A stretch of DNA of 64,000 nucleotides from Trichostrongylus colubriformis (taxonomy: Eukaryota > Nematoda > Chromadorea > Rhabditida > Trichostrongylidae), in assembly GCA_963978905.1 (NCBI GenBank), contig OZ022261.1:14729475-14793474 (forward strand), given 5' to 3'. Within the stretch, counting starts at the first letter, position 1. Every line of letters starts with the position of its first letter. A program made the position numbers and the translations under genes. Below are positions 21,301 through 33,200 of this stretch, in pieces. The notes beneath the pieces are model-generated. The model was not told the DNA's origin, ran no database searches, and saw only the letters and a program-made list of their open reading frames with translations.

Positions 21301-22521
21301 TCGACGAGGTAGGGAGTATGGGCGCGATCCCAAACGAACTCATTGTGGCTGCGACGGTGAAAGAGAGTGAATGGACCGAGGAACTCAGACAGGATCCCAC
21401 TTATGCCGAGGTCATAGATAACCTCGAAAAAGGAAACCTGGGTCGTGAGGTTATCCTCCCAGAACTCTCACAAAAATTCAAAGTAGCAGACTTCGTGATG
21501 GATCAAGGGTATCTAGCGTTGCTAGAAAACTGCTTGTCACGCAGGGTTGTTCCGAAGTCGAAGAGAAAACCCATACTTGAGGAAGCGCATGCTGGTCTAC
21601 TGGCTGGACATTTGGTCCAAAAAAACTGATCAGACAACTATCAAAAAGTCTGTTCTGGCCGACCATGAAGCGAGATATTATTCATGGTCTCGAGAGTGCA
21701 GAGAGTGCCTCTGTCACAATCATCAGCATCCAATGACGCCGGCACTGAAACCCATTGTGACAACAAAGCCATATGAGCTTGTTGGGATAGATATTATAGG
21801 GATGGGGCTCACTTCCGAAGGAAACCGATACATACTCAGCGTAGTTGATCACTTTTCGAAATTCGGAGGAGCATATGCCATTCCATCGAAAGCCGCAACG
21901 ACAGTGGCTGGGGTACTTTTCCAAAGGTGGATTGCGGAAGGAGGACGTCAACCGAAGTGTATTCTCTCAGACCAAGGACGTGAATTTGATAACCGATTGA
22001 TGCAAGAACTCAACTCACTGATGGGCATTGACCATGTATTCACAAAAGGCTATAACCCTCGAGAGAATGGCCTGACGGAAAGGTTCAATCAAACAATTTT
22101 GCTGATGTTAAGGAAAAAGGTGACTGTGCCTACAGAGTGGGACAAAACACTTCCATTCTGTGTATTCACCTACAATACAACGGCACACGATTCCACCGGA
22201 GAATCTCCGCTCTACTCACTACATGGATTTGATCCGTATGTCCCATGGAGAACAGTACCAACCCATGGGTTGGACAAGTATACCGTGGATTTGGATAGTT
22301 ACGCGCAGGAGGTAACTGTGGCCACAAAATTGGCTCATGAGTACGCACAGAAAAAGAATGCCAAAATGCGGAGAAAGATGAAAATAGCGTACGATCGGAA
22401 CAAACAAGTATGCTTGAAGACACCGAAAGTAGGTGATCGGGTATACATGAAAGTTCCCAGAGAGAAGCAGTCATCTCGACATCTCAAGCTAGTCAATCCG
22501 TGGGACGGCCATATCGTGTGA
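21267..22521 (+). pseudogene. gypsy integrase
   Basis: After RNase H the frame (21267-21629) enters the zinc-binding region (EEAHAGLLAGHL). A frameshift moves it to 21547-22521, where the CxxC (CRECLC, near 21697) and the catalytic core follow: VGIDIIG (Asp, near 21785), CILSDQGREFDN (Asp, near 21960) and NPRENGLTERFNQ (Glu, near 22055). The C-terminus has VGDRVYMKVP, then the GPY/F module (WDGPYRV, at 22500), with a frameshift inside it. All DDE residues are kept. Confidence 0.92.
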
Positions 22522-23936
22522 TCGACACGAGTGAGAACAGTGCCTTGATAGCCTCGATAGAAGGGGTTAGAGACCCTGTCAGAGTGCCTTTTGATATGCT
22601 GGTAAAGTTGCCCGTGGAGGTGTCGAATAAATCTCTCAGAACCCGCACAACCCGAAGAAAGAGGGGAAGGCCCAAGAAAAGAATTGATGACTGTGATACT
22701 GTTTCGAACAAGGTGATCTGTTTCAGGATATTGCTTACCCTGGATCACCCTCTGAATCTGAGAAGAAAATGTGAGTGCGGACTCTTCGACCAGATGGCGC
22801 ATGTCGCGCTACCTACGCTACAACACCCTATGGCACGCTTGAAGAAAGTTGCGGACATGTTTCAATTGGCCAATGTTGCGTCAATTTCAGAGCAAGAGTG
22901 TTGGGGAGAGGAGCGCAAGGAAGAAGAACTCCGCATGAAAAATTCACAATATCTGACACCGTACGGTATTGCTTTAGCTATGCAGGCACACAGACGCCGT
23001 TGTCACCCTTATGCGGAGACCGTCGACAGTGCAATGGGTATGAGGTTCGAACACCCAGCACTATTCCCTTGGCCTGTTAAGTACGATGCTGGCGCATAGA
23101 TTACCACGGCTTTGTCCATGCTGAAACACGTCAAGGTGCCTGGTATGACGACTGAGACTGCTCAGCAAGTGTTTCTTGCACTACCTTCGGCGTTCGGTCG
23201 GGTTCATGCAGAAGTGGATTACGAGGACAACATAGTCGTATACGTGTATGAGGACTGGGAGCACTTGGCTCAGAAATTGCGCGATACAAGCATCATTGCG
23301 GCTATCATAATAGTGTGGCCCGATCAGATGCCGTCTGACAGGTCAACGAGACAAATGGTAATCGCGTTTGAGCGACACTTACAACCTGGCGGTACTCTCT
23401 TGTTTTTCCCTAGCCCCTAAGAGGACGGAAACAGAAAAGAGTGGACTGCTATGGCCCAAGTTTGCGTCGAGTTCGTGCGCTTCGTCACAACGCCAGACAG
23501 AGGATCCGAAGCCGTGGTCAGAGACCATTACAGTGAGGTAATAGAATCGTCGCCGTATACGCATCCCGCTGCCTGCCTCGGAACCGAACCCCGCTTCAAG
23601 AAATCTCCCTATAGTGGACGCCAGATAGTGCTATTCTTGGAGAAGCTCAGAATCACGACTGCAGATATTCTCAAATTGGCTGAATTCATGCCTGCATCCA
23701 AAGAGCTTAAGGAAAGAAGACGACAGGAGAGGATCGAAAGAGCCAAACGTCGCCGAGATGAGCACAAACCAAACTTTTTCGTTATTGCGGACCCGAAGCG
23801 AAATCGCCATCGACTGCAGCTCTCATTTCGAAGGCCGACGAATAACGAGGATAGAAATCTGGTGAAAGATCAGAAGAAAGAACAGAGGAGGAGTCACACT
23901 AGTGGATCGTATTCTTGCACCAGGGAGGTTCGCTAG
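22500..23936 (+). pseudogene. Integrase tail fused to an unrecognised third reading frame
   Basis: One frame runs from 22500 to 23936 with only two stops (TAG at 23097-23099, TAA at 23418-23420), so it was about 480 codons long. The first 60 codons finish the integrase GPY/F module and a basic tail (RKRGRPKKR). The remaining 400 or so codons match nothing I know. They include a Cys-containing stretch (ECGLFDQ), a hydrophobic strand-like stretch (IIAAIIIVWP near 23300), and a strongly basic Arg/Lys/Glu helix (23700-23930). Composition is coding-like to the end, just before the LTR. It could be an env-position accessory protein, but there is no signal peptide or membrane anchor. Confidence 0.65.
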
Positions 23937-24001
23937 AGTCGAGACGAATCTGCACCCCCGGCAGGCATGTTACGCTGGCTTACAATAAATATGTTTTGTT
24001 T

Positions 24002-24223
24002 TGTTTCGGTGAAGCTGTTCATATCATCTCATATACTTGAAGGGTATCAATGAAGCAGGGTATCAATAAAGCAGCCATAGTAAATGATGATGAAGATATG
24101 GTATCAAGCGATAGCGAAGAATATAAAAGATCAGCTAGCCGTTAGTGTGTTTCAGTTGAGTTGAGTTCAGTTGAGCAATAAAGCATTGCTCCAATCGACT
24201 TTCCAGCATCCGGACCAGCAACT
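24002..24223 (+). repeat. Right LTR of gypsy element
   Basis: It matches the left LTR from TGTTTCGGTG to AGCAACT, with a duplicated GGGTATCAAT(G/A)AAGCA unit near 24040-24075 that makes it about 16 bp longer. TATA and AATAAA are conserved. Confidence 0.93.
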
Positions 24224-24780
24224 ATTGCCATATGTTGCTGAACAGATTTCGAGGCTTATCAGTTTGAATAACGTAAGCTACTATACAGTTTTTCTCCTTT
24301 GCTTACTGCTATGATGCCGGACATTTGCTGGTAATTTTTGTTCTAATACACACCTGCCATGTAATAAAGTGTCGACCAAACCTCGCTTCCCCGAACATAT
24401 AGACGGCTCCTTCTATAGCAGTGTTTTCAGAATGAATGGTGATTAGGAGTCGACTTTTTTGATTTCACGCAATATAAATCGTCAGCCCATCATCAAAATG
24501 AAATATGCAAGTATGCATAACGTTGCCTAAAATGTAGAAAATTGAATGGTGCCTGTTCCGTGAGAAACGATTCAGTCTGGGCCGATTTTGATCTTCCGAA
24601 GACTAAATTGCGGAACCGTCAAAACATTGCCTACAACCTAATACTGATGGAGAAATCGAAGATTAAAAGAACAGCACTTTTTCGAATTCATGCTGAACCA
24701 CTTTTCAATTGTTGTCGGCGGCGGCCGCCGATCACGTGACCGCCCCTCTTCACCCCACAACCGTCGTCGCCCAGCCTCCT
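24224..24780. other. No gene recognised
   Basis: AT-rich sequence after the gypsy element, GC-rich from 24715 on. No supported feature. Confidence 0.5.
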
Positions 24781-24790
24781 ATACCCGCCC

Positions 24791-24873
24791 GGGGGGTGTA
24801 TATCGCTAGGACAGAAACGTCGCGTGCCGAACACGGCCACGCGACGGTCCTGTCCTAGCGATATACACCCCCC
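24791..24873. mobile_element. Palindromic mini-element 1 (83 bp)
   Basis: It is a near-perfect hairpin: GGGGGGTGTATATCGCTAGG at the left pairs with its reverse complement at 24854-24873, and the pairing continues inward to a loop around CCGAACACGG. Its termini match those at 24878-25107 and 48521-48598. The junctions carry CCCGCCC copies, as expected of a target duplication. Confidence 0.85.
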
Positions 24874-24877
24874 GCCC

Positions 24878-25107
24878 GGGTGTATATCGTTAGGACAGAA
24901 ACGTCGCGTGGCCGTGTTCGGCACGCGATGGGATGGTGCGAGCTATGCGCGCCGTATTGGTTGAGTCCTGAAGCGATTACGCATAGAATGAGGCGTAGAG
25001 CACTGTCATCGCTTCAGGACCCATCCAATACGGCGCGCATAGCTCGCACCATCCCGTCGCGTGCCGAACACGGCCACGCGACGTTTCTGTCCTAACGATA
25101 TACACCC
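24878..25107. mobile_element. Palindromic mini-element 2 (230 bp)
   Basis: Arms of about 100 bp pair almost completely around a loop of about 32 bp (24977-25008). The outer 40 bp are the same as in mini-element 1. The inner arm (GGGATGGTGCGAGCTATGCG and on) is extra. The pair 24791-25107 is flanked by ATACCCGCCC on both sides (24781-24790 and 25108-25117), and CCCGCCC also sits between the two. Confidence 0.85.
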
Positions 25108-25314
25108 ATACCCGCCCCGCATCTGTGGACGATAATTTGGGGATGCATCTCGGTCGAATTTTAGTTTTATCATGAAAACATTGCATGTGGGCTGTTGTAA
25201 GCAAACGCAACATACTAAATGGGTAACAGAAAAACACAGCTAGCCGTGGACGACTCCCTGAAAGGCAATGATAGGAGTAATTCTAGCCGAATATGGAAAT
25301 ATCATCAAATATGA

Positions 25315-25610
25315 AGGTGGACGGGCTTAGTAGTGCGAAAGTGAAGGAAAACGGAATGAAATGACCAAAAACCCGAGAAACAAAACTTCCTTGCCTCTGT
25401 TAATTTTCGAAAGAGGCGGGTCAGCCCGAAAAAAGGGCGGGCTTTCATGAACAAAAGTGGAAGCTGCTGAAGAAGACGGCTCTTATAATGTCCGAGGCAC
25501 TCTTTCTCATCGGAAATTTTGCCACAAATAGTCTTCTGAGGCCCCCAGCTTTCAATTGCGCGACTCATTTCAGGAGTTCTTGTTATCCACATCACCCCTA
25601 TAACAGTCTT
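25315..25610 (+). repeat. Dispersed repeat family A, copy 1
   Basis: It shares ordered blocks with 32446-32700 and, more weakly, 55955-56180: GGAATGAAATG..CAAAAACC near the left, then a GCGGG(T/C) block, a TTTGCCA block, and GCGACTCA(T/C)TT(C/T)(A/G)GGAGTTC at the right. Non-coding; open frames inside are incidental. Confidence 0.65.
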
Positions 25611-25611
25611 T

Positions 25612-26242
25612 TAGATCGTTCCCTACTATTGCAGCCGGTGTTTCAGATTAGAGAACAAGTAGATAATGCGATAACATTGGTCCCTTGCATAGAATACTGA
25701 GCAGTTCTCGAATATTTGAAAAAAAATTAGCCGTGGAATGTTTGATGAAGTTTCGATTAGTTCCAATGTTTGTCTCATTAGTGTCAGTGGACTTTAATAG
25801 GCGTGTTATTACAAATCGTGGAAACATTGTAAGCAGCACTGCCGGGACTTTGTCTGATGCACCCACAGATAATTCAAAGTGACTACGCGGCGATATAATG
25901 CACAATAACGAAGACGGCCCAAAAGGCACATTCCGCGCCCTCTATGAAGCAGATAGGCCCTTAATAGTCACTGACGTTTGGAAAGGAGGCGTTCAAGTCT
26001 GTCCACTAATGACGACTGAGGACCTGTCCCCGTCTTGGAAATCGTGGAATGTGCTTTCAATTCATGTGACTAATACTTGATGCTAGTCGCTGAAAGCATC
26101 AGGGCTCTTCAAAAACATTAAAATCAACATCTACTTACACTTTCAGCTTCACGGTTCGATGCCGATATTGGCCAGCCGGCTCAACAAGTTATATTATACT
26201 TGTGAGTGCTTATAAGCTATGGTAAATATATCTTTCAAAGAA
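25612..26242. other. No gene recognised
   Basis: Only short open frames without motifs. I see no feature to support here. Confidence 0.45.
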
Positions 26243-26991
26243 TACAGGGGGTGCCAAAAAAAAAGTAATTTTGTCTCGTCCACTTTCACCCCACTTTAGT
26301 TGAACTACAGCAAATTCTGTTGAGGTATTTACATCCCCAGATTCAAGAGCAGACCTCACTCTATCACTATACTCCATGGCAGCCTTCTGCACGAGCAGGA
26401 ACGGGAGCAAGGAAAGAGTGAATAAGGTGTGTCACCTCAACTGGGCAAAATCAGAAATTTCGTCGCCCTCGTTCACAACCTTGCTGAGGTCCGTTTACTC
26501 TGGGTACCTAAGGGGATTCATAATGGGTGGTGTTCTTCAGGATCCCGTTTTTTCCGGGTTCCCAGCGCTCTTCGTTTCCAAGAGCCAAAACGTGCACTTA
26601 CCACTGAAATCCCTCCGGAGGCGGATTTGGGCATGAAAATGATACTTCGGATCATAGCAGCCTTGTCCAAGCAGCAGGGGCTCTGTGACTTCCATGAACC
26701 GAAGGGCCAATCCTTAGGAAGCTTCCCACAAAAGACCTACCATGGAACCCGGCTCCACTGTTTTAAGGGGACCTTGATACCGTGGGTGCTCCGAAGCCCG
26801 ACTGCGCCGCTTAAAGGTTCTATATTTTTATGAAAATGAAAGTAGTGAGTCTCAGCTCGTTCCTGCTTTTAGAGGAACATTTCGGGAATATTTTGCCCCA
26901 ATACTTTCATTTTTTTCGTTTCTCTATGTTTTGTATAATTGGGAGATGTGAGCCGTGGGCAGAATTACTTTTTTTTTTGGCACCCCCTGTA
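26243..26991. mobile_element. TA-flanked TIR element, copy 1 (about 745 bp)
   Basis: CAGGGGGTGCCAAAAAAAA at the left and its reverse complement at the right (GGCACCCCCTG) are flanked by TA. A second, more diverged copy is at 60320-61033 in the same orientation, sharing blocks through the interior (for example TCCATGAACCGAAGGGCCAA). The interior has no transposase I recognise. It is probably a non-autonomous Tc1/mariner-like element. Confidence 0.88.
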
Positions 26992-27007
26992 GAATAAGTT
27001 AAGGTGA

Positions 27008-27085
27008 GGTGGGTTTCGGTAGTGCAACGGATTAGCACCATATGTGTGGACATATGTTGCTGGTACAAACGCATGTCTTCACCTT
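27008..27085 (+). other. tRNA-like segment, possible SINE head
   Basis: TAGTGCAACGG at 27020 fits the pol III A-box consensus exactly. A hairpin CATATG...CATATG follows, and GGTACAAACGC lies where a B-box would be, with two mismatches. It does not fold as a full tRNA. Low confidence. Confidence 0.25.
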
Positions 27086-27091
27086 TTTAAT

Positions 27092-28290
27092 TGGGTTAGG
27101 TCCGACAGGAAGGAGAAGGATAACCCATTCCGAAACCTTTGTGTTGGAACCACACGGGGCAAAAATTAGATGTTCATGAAGGCCAAATCTGTAGATGAGA
27201 TTGGAAGTCAGGGTAGGAGCAAACCCTGCGTGACGCATTTTGTGGCAGGAAGATGATGCTTTGAGCTTTTCAAGAAGGCCCTACAGTGTGGACACTGGCT
27301 ATTTGCAGGTTCTTGCGTCTCCCGCAATAACATCAGTGAACTTCAGTCGACTGATGTTACTCCCACGTAGAGTTGGGGAAAATTTACGAAAAATACGATT
27401 CATCCATCCTAAAGGAGGTCTCCGTTTGACCTCTTCGAACGGTCATGAAAAAATGATATCCCTACTCACTCCTTCCTCCCCCCCCCCCCCTCTGCCGTCG
27501 GTGGATCTGAGTGGTCTGTGCCTATACACGAGCCGCCTTTACAAGGCATTCGATTATCATATAATACAATTGCTACCTAATTAATCACTATCGCTGGCGG
27601 CCTTCCTAAAGACACCGGGAGGAGTAAACTTGGCAGATGTAGAATATGAAAGTAGGTGTGCTCAGCAGTGTAATGACAGAAGAGAAAGAACGAAATGAAG
27701 CGACGAGAGTCAGAGATCTAGGAACCCGAACCCCTATTCTTTTTCGCGCCTCTCTGCGTCACTAGCCCGAGACAGATTGAGATTCGAAAACGGCCGATGT
27801 CCCACCGTTGCCTGCAACTCCCCCGGCTGACGAACCGCAGAGCGACACGCCGTGCTGCGGGTTCGTGATAAGACCCCGAGTTGCACGTCTTTATTGCGAG
27901 TTTCGCTACACATCACCTCCTCTAAAGTGAAGATTTGTTTTTAGAAAACACCCGTCCACAGTTCCCACTTTTTGCTTACCCCTCGCGAAGACTATAACAG
28001 ATCATTTACCCGTAAACTCCTCAAGGGTCCGTGAGTAGTGGATCTGTCGTGGGACCGACCACCACTTTCCAACCCACAATATGATCCCCGTCGAGGATTC
28101 ACTGACAGAGACGTCATCCTGCCACCTTTCACAGAACCACAGGGCTCTAGTCGTCAGCGATGCGACGCAGCTGGAAACTTGTTTGCGCATCCATAATACG
28201 AGTCCCATCTCACGGCGATTTCTATTAGGTTTCCTTCATTAGTAACCTTCTTTTATTTTAACTTTTAAGTGTCGCGTATATTATCGCTCT
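27092..28290. other. No gene recognised
   Basis: Contains a C tract at 27478-27490 and scattered open frames without motifs. Nothing else to support. Confidence 0.45.
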
Positions 28291-28309
28291 TGCTGTCAAA
28301 TGTTTCTCA

Positions 28310-28490
28310 CGCCCATTGCAAATTTTTGATACGGCATAGCTATTCAAGCCCAACAAAGGAAAGATCAGGTCAAAGTGGCCATTTGTAATTAGAAAGATAT
28401 CACTGGACGCGCTTTTGGACGCTGATTCCAGATCTGTATCAAAATTTGTAAAGCGGCCCAGAGATAGGAGGTTTTTCCGAATGCACTGGC
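28310..28490 (-). repeat. Dispersed repeat family B, copy 1
   Basis: Its reverse complement matches 29345-29500 (blocks AATCAGCGTTCAAAAGCGCG, CAAATGGCCACTT(C/T)GA). The two copies are inverted, about 0.9 kb apart, with the MITE at 28681-28833 between them. Confidence 0.65.
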
Positions 28491-28680
28491 TCCACATGTA
28501 TAAGTGTGTTCCTCGCCCACGTCACAGATGAATACAGAGGAGGTTCAAGGCATGCTAGTAGCAGCATAGCACTGAAGTAGTCGCAAATTCGAGTTGGTTG
28601 GAATCATATATAGAACCCCATGAAGGCTTTTTTGCTTTTCATAAGGCTTTCTCTTTGATGTCTAGATGCAATAACTGCTA

Positions 28681-28833
28681 CAATCCATTTCGGAGCGCTT
28701 GATAGGGCGTGGCCTGCATGGCGAGAGTGAGAGTGTGGGGCGAGAGTGAGAGTGTGTGGCGGGGTAAAAGAGTTCGATATACTCTCACCCAAGTCCGTAG
28801 GCCACGCCCTATCAAGCGCTCCGAAATGGACTG
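28681..28833. mobile_element. MITE with 33-bp TIRs and TA target
   Basis: CAATCCATTTCGGAGCGCTT (28681) continues to GGCGTGGCCT. Its reverse complement ends at 28833 (one mismatch). TA lies on both sides. The 85-bp centre holds two copies of GCGAGAGTGAGAGTGTG. This is a typical short non-autonomous Tc1/mariner-type element. Confidence 0.85.
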
Positions 28834-29344
28834 TATACATATTTTTTGCGCGTGCCTCATTAACCCTCCTTTCGAGGTAGTGGAAAACTCCATGATCCAG
28901 CTTGTTTATATGAGCGGATTCCCATAGCGCACCAATTTGGTTCTGTTGCGCAGAACATCAATGATATTCGTGCTCAAGGGGTCGAACTACCCCTAGGTGC
29001 AAATTTTCGGCCAGATCGAGTCTTCGACCGAACCACGGAAAAATAGGGTGACCATGAGGTATGTAGTAATTTCGCAACCATGACAAAGATAATCTAGACG
29101 TACCTATTGCAGATGATCATTACACTGAATGTAGACACAAACGTCAATTATGGGGATTTGCTTGGCAGTTCACGACTTCCTCTTTGTTTATTGTTTTGCC
29201 ACTCAATAGCCCATGAATTCTTCAGAATCATGTATTTGAATTTACAAAAATCTTGTCCCATGGAATAATGCGATCCCGTTAACGAAAATCACAGTGGTTT
29301 TGCATGAACCGCGCGGTACAGGGCTCCGGACTTACCATGTAACA

Positions 29345-29500
29345 GTATTCCTTATTCTGATAAAACCTCCATTACTACACCAGGTAATCGTTTGGCGGAT
29401 TCTGGATGCAGATTCAAAATCAGCGTTCAAAAGCGCGTCGAGTGACATATGCATCACTGCAAATGGCCACTTCGAGCTGGTATCCTTCCTCTGTAAGTAT
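29345..29500 (+). repeat. Dispersed repeat family B, copy 2
   Basis: Inverted partner of 28310-28490; see that entry. No coding motif. Confidence 0.65.
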
Positions 29501-29559
29501 AAGGACCACGTCCAATTGTGACATAGAACTAAAGCAATTGCTTTGTACAAAGGAGGATT

Positions 29560-30264
29560 TATTTATATTGCGATATTATTAACAATTAATTATTATTATG
29601 TTGTATTGTGTACGATACAGTTGTGATAAACAATTTACAATAGCTCATGAAAATCTTTAATCTTTATCGACACATGGTCGAAATGGTATATAAAAAATAA
29701 AAAAGAGACGAAGGGACCAGGGTCAAGGCTGGACAACAATTTCAATGGCATCGGTTTGGGATTTTGAGATTGGATTTCAATGACTGACTGACTGACTGAG
29801 TACTAGTTAAATACAACGCTTGGTGAGCTATGTGTCAGATACGTTATAACATCTCTTAACGCAGTAACGTATAGAACAGATGAAGACGTCTTGCTTTTAT
29901 GATGGCACATTGAATCAGGCAACTGAGGCTGTGTGTGGACATATTCAAACGAATAAAACATTTTAGAAATGCGAAATAAAAAATACTCGCTCAATTCGAA
30001 TAGTACAACTCGACACGGACATTACCTAACGGATACGACTAGTTTGTATACGGATTCTGGGACGGCTCGTCCATTACGGCACGTGAAACACGGAACGTAC
30101 TGATGACGTTGATTTTTGAAATCGACGACAGGTCGCTGGCATTCTCGTGAGTGTGGTATTTCACTTGGCTGAGATTATATGCATGAACATATAGAAAGAG
30201 TAACCGAGAGAATAGAGATGAATAGGAAAGGAAGGAAGAAAAGCATAAGAAATGGAAAGAGGAA
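29560..30264 (-). other. Probable 3' UTR and downstream region of sup-12
   Basis: On the minus strand this follows the stop codon. It is AT-rich, with an AATAAA-like site on the minus strand near 29562. I cannot place the cleavage site. Confidence 0.35.
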
Positions 30265-33200
30265 TTAGACTCGTTGGTGTTCAAGTTGTTGTTGAGCGGC
30301 CGCCAACTGTGCTGATTGAAGCTGATAGGCCCCTGGCATGATACCGTATCCAGCAGCAGCCGCATATCCGTATGGATCCAAACCAGCGGCTTGTGCAGCT
30401 TGAACTGAAACTGAAAGGCGACTGATTAATCGGGCAGCATTCCATGGCCAATCACTTACCTTGAAATCGTGATCCAGCTTGTGGGATCGCATACGCTCCA
30501 GCGCCTTGTCCGTTGGCAACAGCCGCTGCGAGAGCTGAATAGTCGACGCCTCCAGGACTTTGTGCAGCTCCCAAAAGCGGATTCATCAAGCCAGCTGATG
30601 GATAGTACAGCTGTGGTAGTCTGTAACAACATTACATTCAGCACAATACGTCACTCACGGTTACGGTAACGCACGCAGCTTCACCCCAAACGTACATGCG
30701 TGCCGTCACGAAATCGCATGTTAGTGGCGAAAAGAATTAGAAGAAAATCCGTGGGTGGGGCCGAAAGAGTAGAGATTCTTGACTGTTGATTTGGGATGAC
30801 TTCGTTCGCGTGCCCATCCCCCGTACCTCACAAAGCCTAGCTAGATGAGATGAGAACGACAAGGAGACGGCGAGCAGACGTGCTATTGCACGCGAAAGTG
30901 GTAGTCAAAAATGCGGTCCATCTTCCCATGCATTGACGGGCCTGCGGTAGGCGACATGGGATGCGAACGGACGCGGCATGGCGCAGTCAATGAATCGATT
31001 CACAGCAAAACTGCTAACAGTGAGACGTCAACCACACCGTGCTGCGTCCAGTCATACATCAGCCTGGCCGGCATGGTCATGAATGACTGGGAGATGTGTA
31101 CTGTACAAAACATGCGCTCATAGAATGAGTATCATAACAGAAGACGTCTCCTGACGCCTCACGACCACCTAACCAGAAGAGGAGGACGGTGATCGGCGTG
31201 ACGAATCCATCTAGCACTACGGATCGGACCCGATCTGACCCGATTCGACCCGAATCCGATCGACCGTCACCTCACACACAGCATGGAATCAAATCGCACA
31301 CGCACTCCTAACCTTTTTTCATGTTTCTTTTAGTCGGTCAACCATTACGCATACAGCTAAAATGATGTGAAATCGTTTGATGAAGGACCCTGATCCCAGA
31401 TTCCGTAGCGTTGTGGTACGACTGAGATGAGAAACCAGTAAAACACGACTCACCCTATACGTGTCGGGAACAGCGCTTGTAACTGTGTCTGTAGCGGCAA
31501 CTGAACCTGATTCGCCAGTGCTGAAATGTTATAGGATAAATCAGCATGAGACGAAAAGATAACGTCACTACACAAGCTTTTTCAGTGAACTAACTGACTG
31601 ATGAATGGGAAAAGAAACAAGATCCCTTGAAGGACTGGTTGAGGGCACATCTTGCGATGTCGTTATAAGGTAGTCAAAGAGGTATAGCGAAGGTACACCC
31701 ATGTCGCAGCACGACCATCAGCATTAAGGTGCTAACGCCCTCGACCAGTGACAAGCCTACTAACCACAGCCCCTTGAACGCAGTTAGTATTATAAGCGGT
31801 GGCAACCACGTGGTCTACGTCCATGCCTTTCCTCTCTCTCTCCTCTCTGGCCACTTTCCCGCCTTTTGTATGGATTTCTCACCGAGCGTCGTCATGAACT
31901 CGTGAGAAGCAGACACTGAGGAAGGAGAAGGAGTCCAAAATTCGGTAATTTCCCCACTTTTTTTCTACCTAGCTAAAACTCATTTAGAACTTCACTTTCA
32001 CTACAGAATTCGATGATTCATCAAAGATTATCGCGACATGAGCCCTCGAGCAGCACATATCAATAGGTGTTCTTTATAAGAACCCTCTCTAATGTCAATC
32101 GTGCCTCCCTTGTCTGTAGAGTCAAATTCATGAACAAACGACGGTAGTCTTGTTTTAACAAAGCCAGCTTTATAAACACAACGTAGTGTTTTTGAAGAAC
32201 AAGGGCGCACTCTCTCGGGCTTTAGTGGACGAGTGCCAGTTCTTTTTATAGTACACTGCGAGACAGAGGGATTTACAGAAGCATACACTGTGTAAATGTT
32301 GCGGGGATCATGAGATGAGAAATGCAGTTCTCTTTCAACACGAACAGCGTCTTTTAGGGCAGAGGTAAGGTCAGTCAGGCTATCTCCCAAGCACCACTGT
32401 GTAGACCAAATGCTTAATGGCAGTGGTGCATAATTCGGGCTGAGAAAGTCGAGGCGCTCAGTGGTACGAAAGTGAAGAAGAACAAGGGGAAACGTTTGAA
32501 AACTCGAGAATTAAGACCCCTTTCTCGCCGCTGGTCCCAAAAGGGGCAAGTCACGTTAAAACAGCTGGCAGCAATTAAAGCGGGTGCTTTCTCTTCAGTT
32601 ACGAATTTCACCATATGAAACCCTTCTGAACCCGTAGCTTTCATTTGCATGACTCACTTTGGGAGTTCCCATTACTCTCATTACCCCTGTCACTGTCAGT
32701 AAATCACGACGATGTCGTGAGGGTGAAGAATGTGGCTTATCCCACAGTAGTGATTAATGACCCCAAAGAGCTTTACACTTTTCTGCGAAAACTTAGTTAG
32801 AGAGAATACTCCTGAAAATCTGCACTGCTGACAGGATTGAGCAGAAGCAGGCCCTGCTTTCCTCCTCCTCAACGCGCTTAAAACGTAAGAAAAATTCTGA
32901 AGAGCTTTGTGATTAGTGTCCTTTTGAGTGCCTGGTACCCCAACATCCTAGCACTTTCAAAGTAAAACTTTCCAAATTTGGATCCTCGAATCTTCCAAAT
33001 CTGTTACTCTTGGTCTCTTATGAACCTTCCAATTCAGCAATAAAATTAATGAGAAAATCGCTCTGTACATAGAGCCGTTTCGAGCCATTTAAACAGTGAC
33101 GGTAACGAAGAAGTATACGGGGGAAACGAATAAAAAGTGAAAAAAGGGTCTTTCACTGCAGCGCACACAAATTAAGGCCACACAATAACTCATAAATATA

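Larger units (their letters stand above)
16099..24223 (+). mobile_element. Ty3/gypsy LTR retrotransposon with nested mariner
   Basis: Two direct LTRs (16099-16304 and 24002-24223) enclose gag, protease, reverse transcriptase, RNase H, integrase and an extra 3' frame, in Ty3/gypsy order. By eye the LTRs differ at about eight positions over 205 aligned bases, plus a short duplication in the right LTR, so the insertion is not very recent. Pol is broken by two in-frame TAG codons, several frameshifts and a mariner insertion at 19986-20880. No clear target duplication was found. Confidence 0.95.

Noticed and set aside
24791..25107. CRISPR-like repeat array
   Set aside because: Repeats are inverted, not direct with unique spacers, and the sequence is eukaryotic.
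32028..32390. 120-codon minus-strand open frame in sup-12 intron 3
   Set aside because: Same strand as the gene, but no splice partner in phase with the RRM exons and no recognisable domain; the flanking exons join correctly without it.
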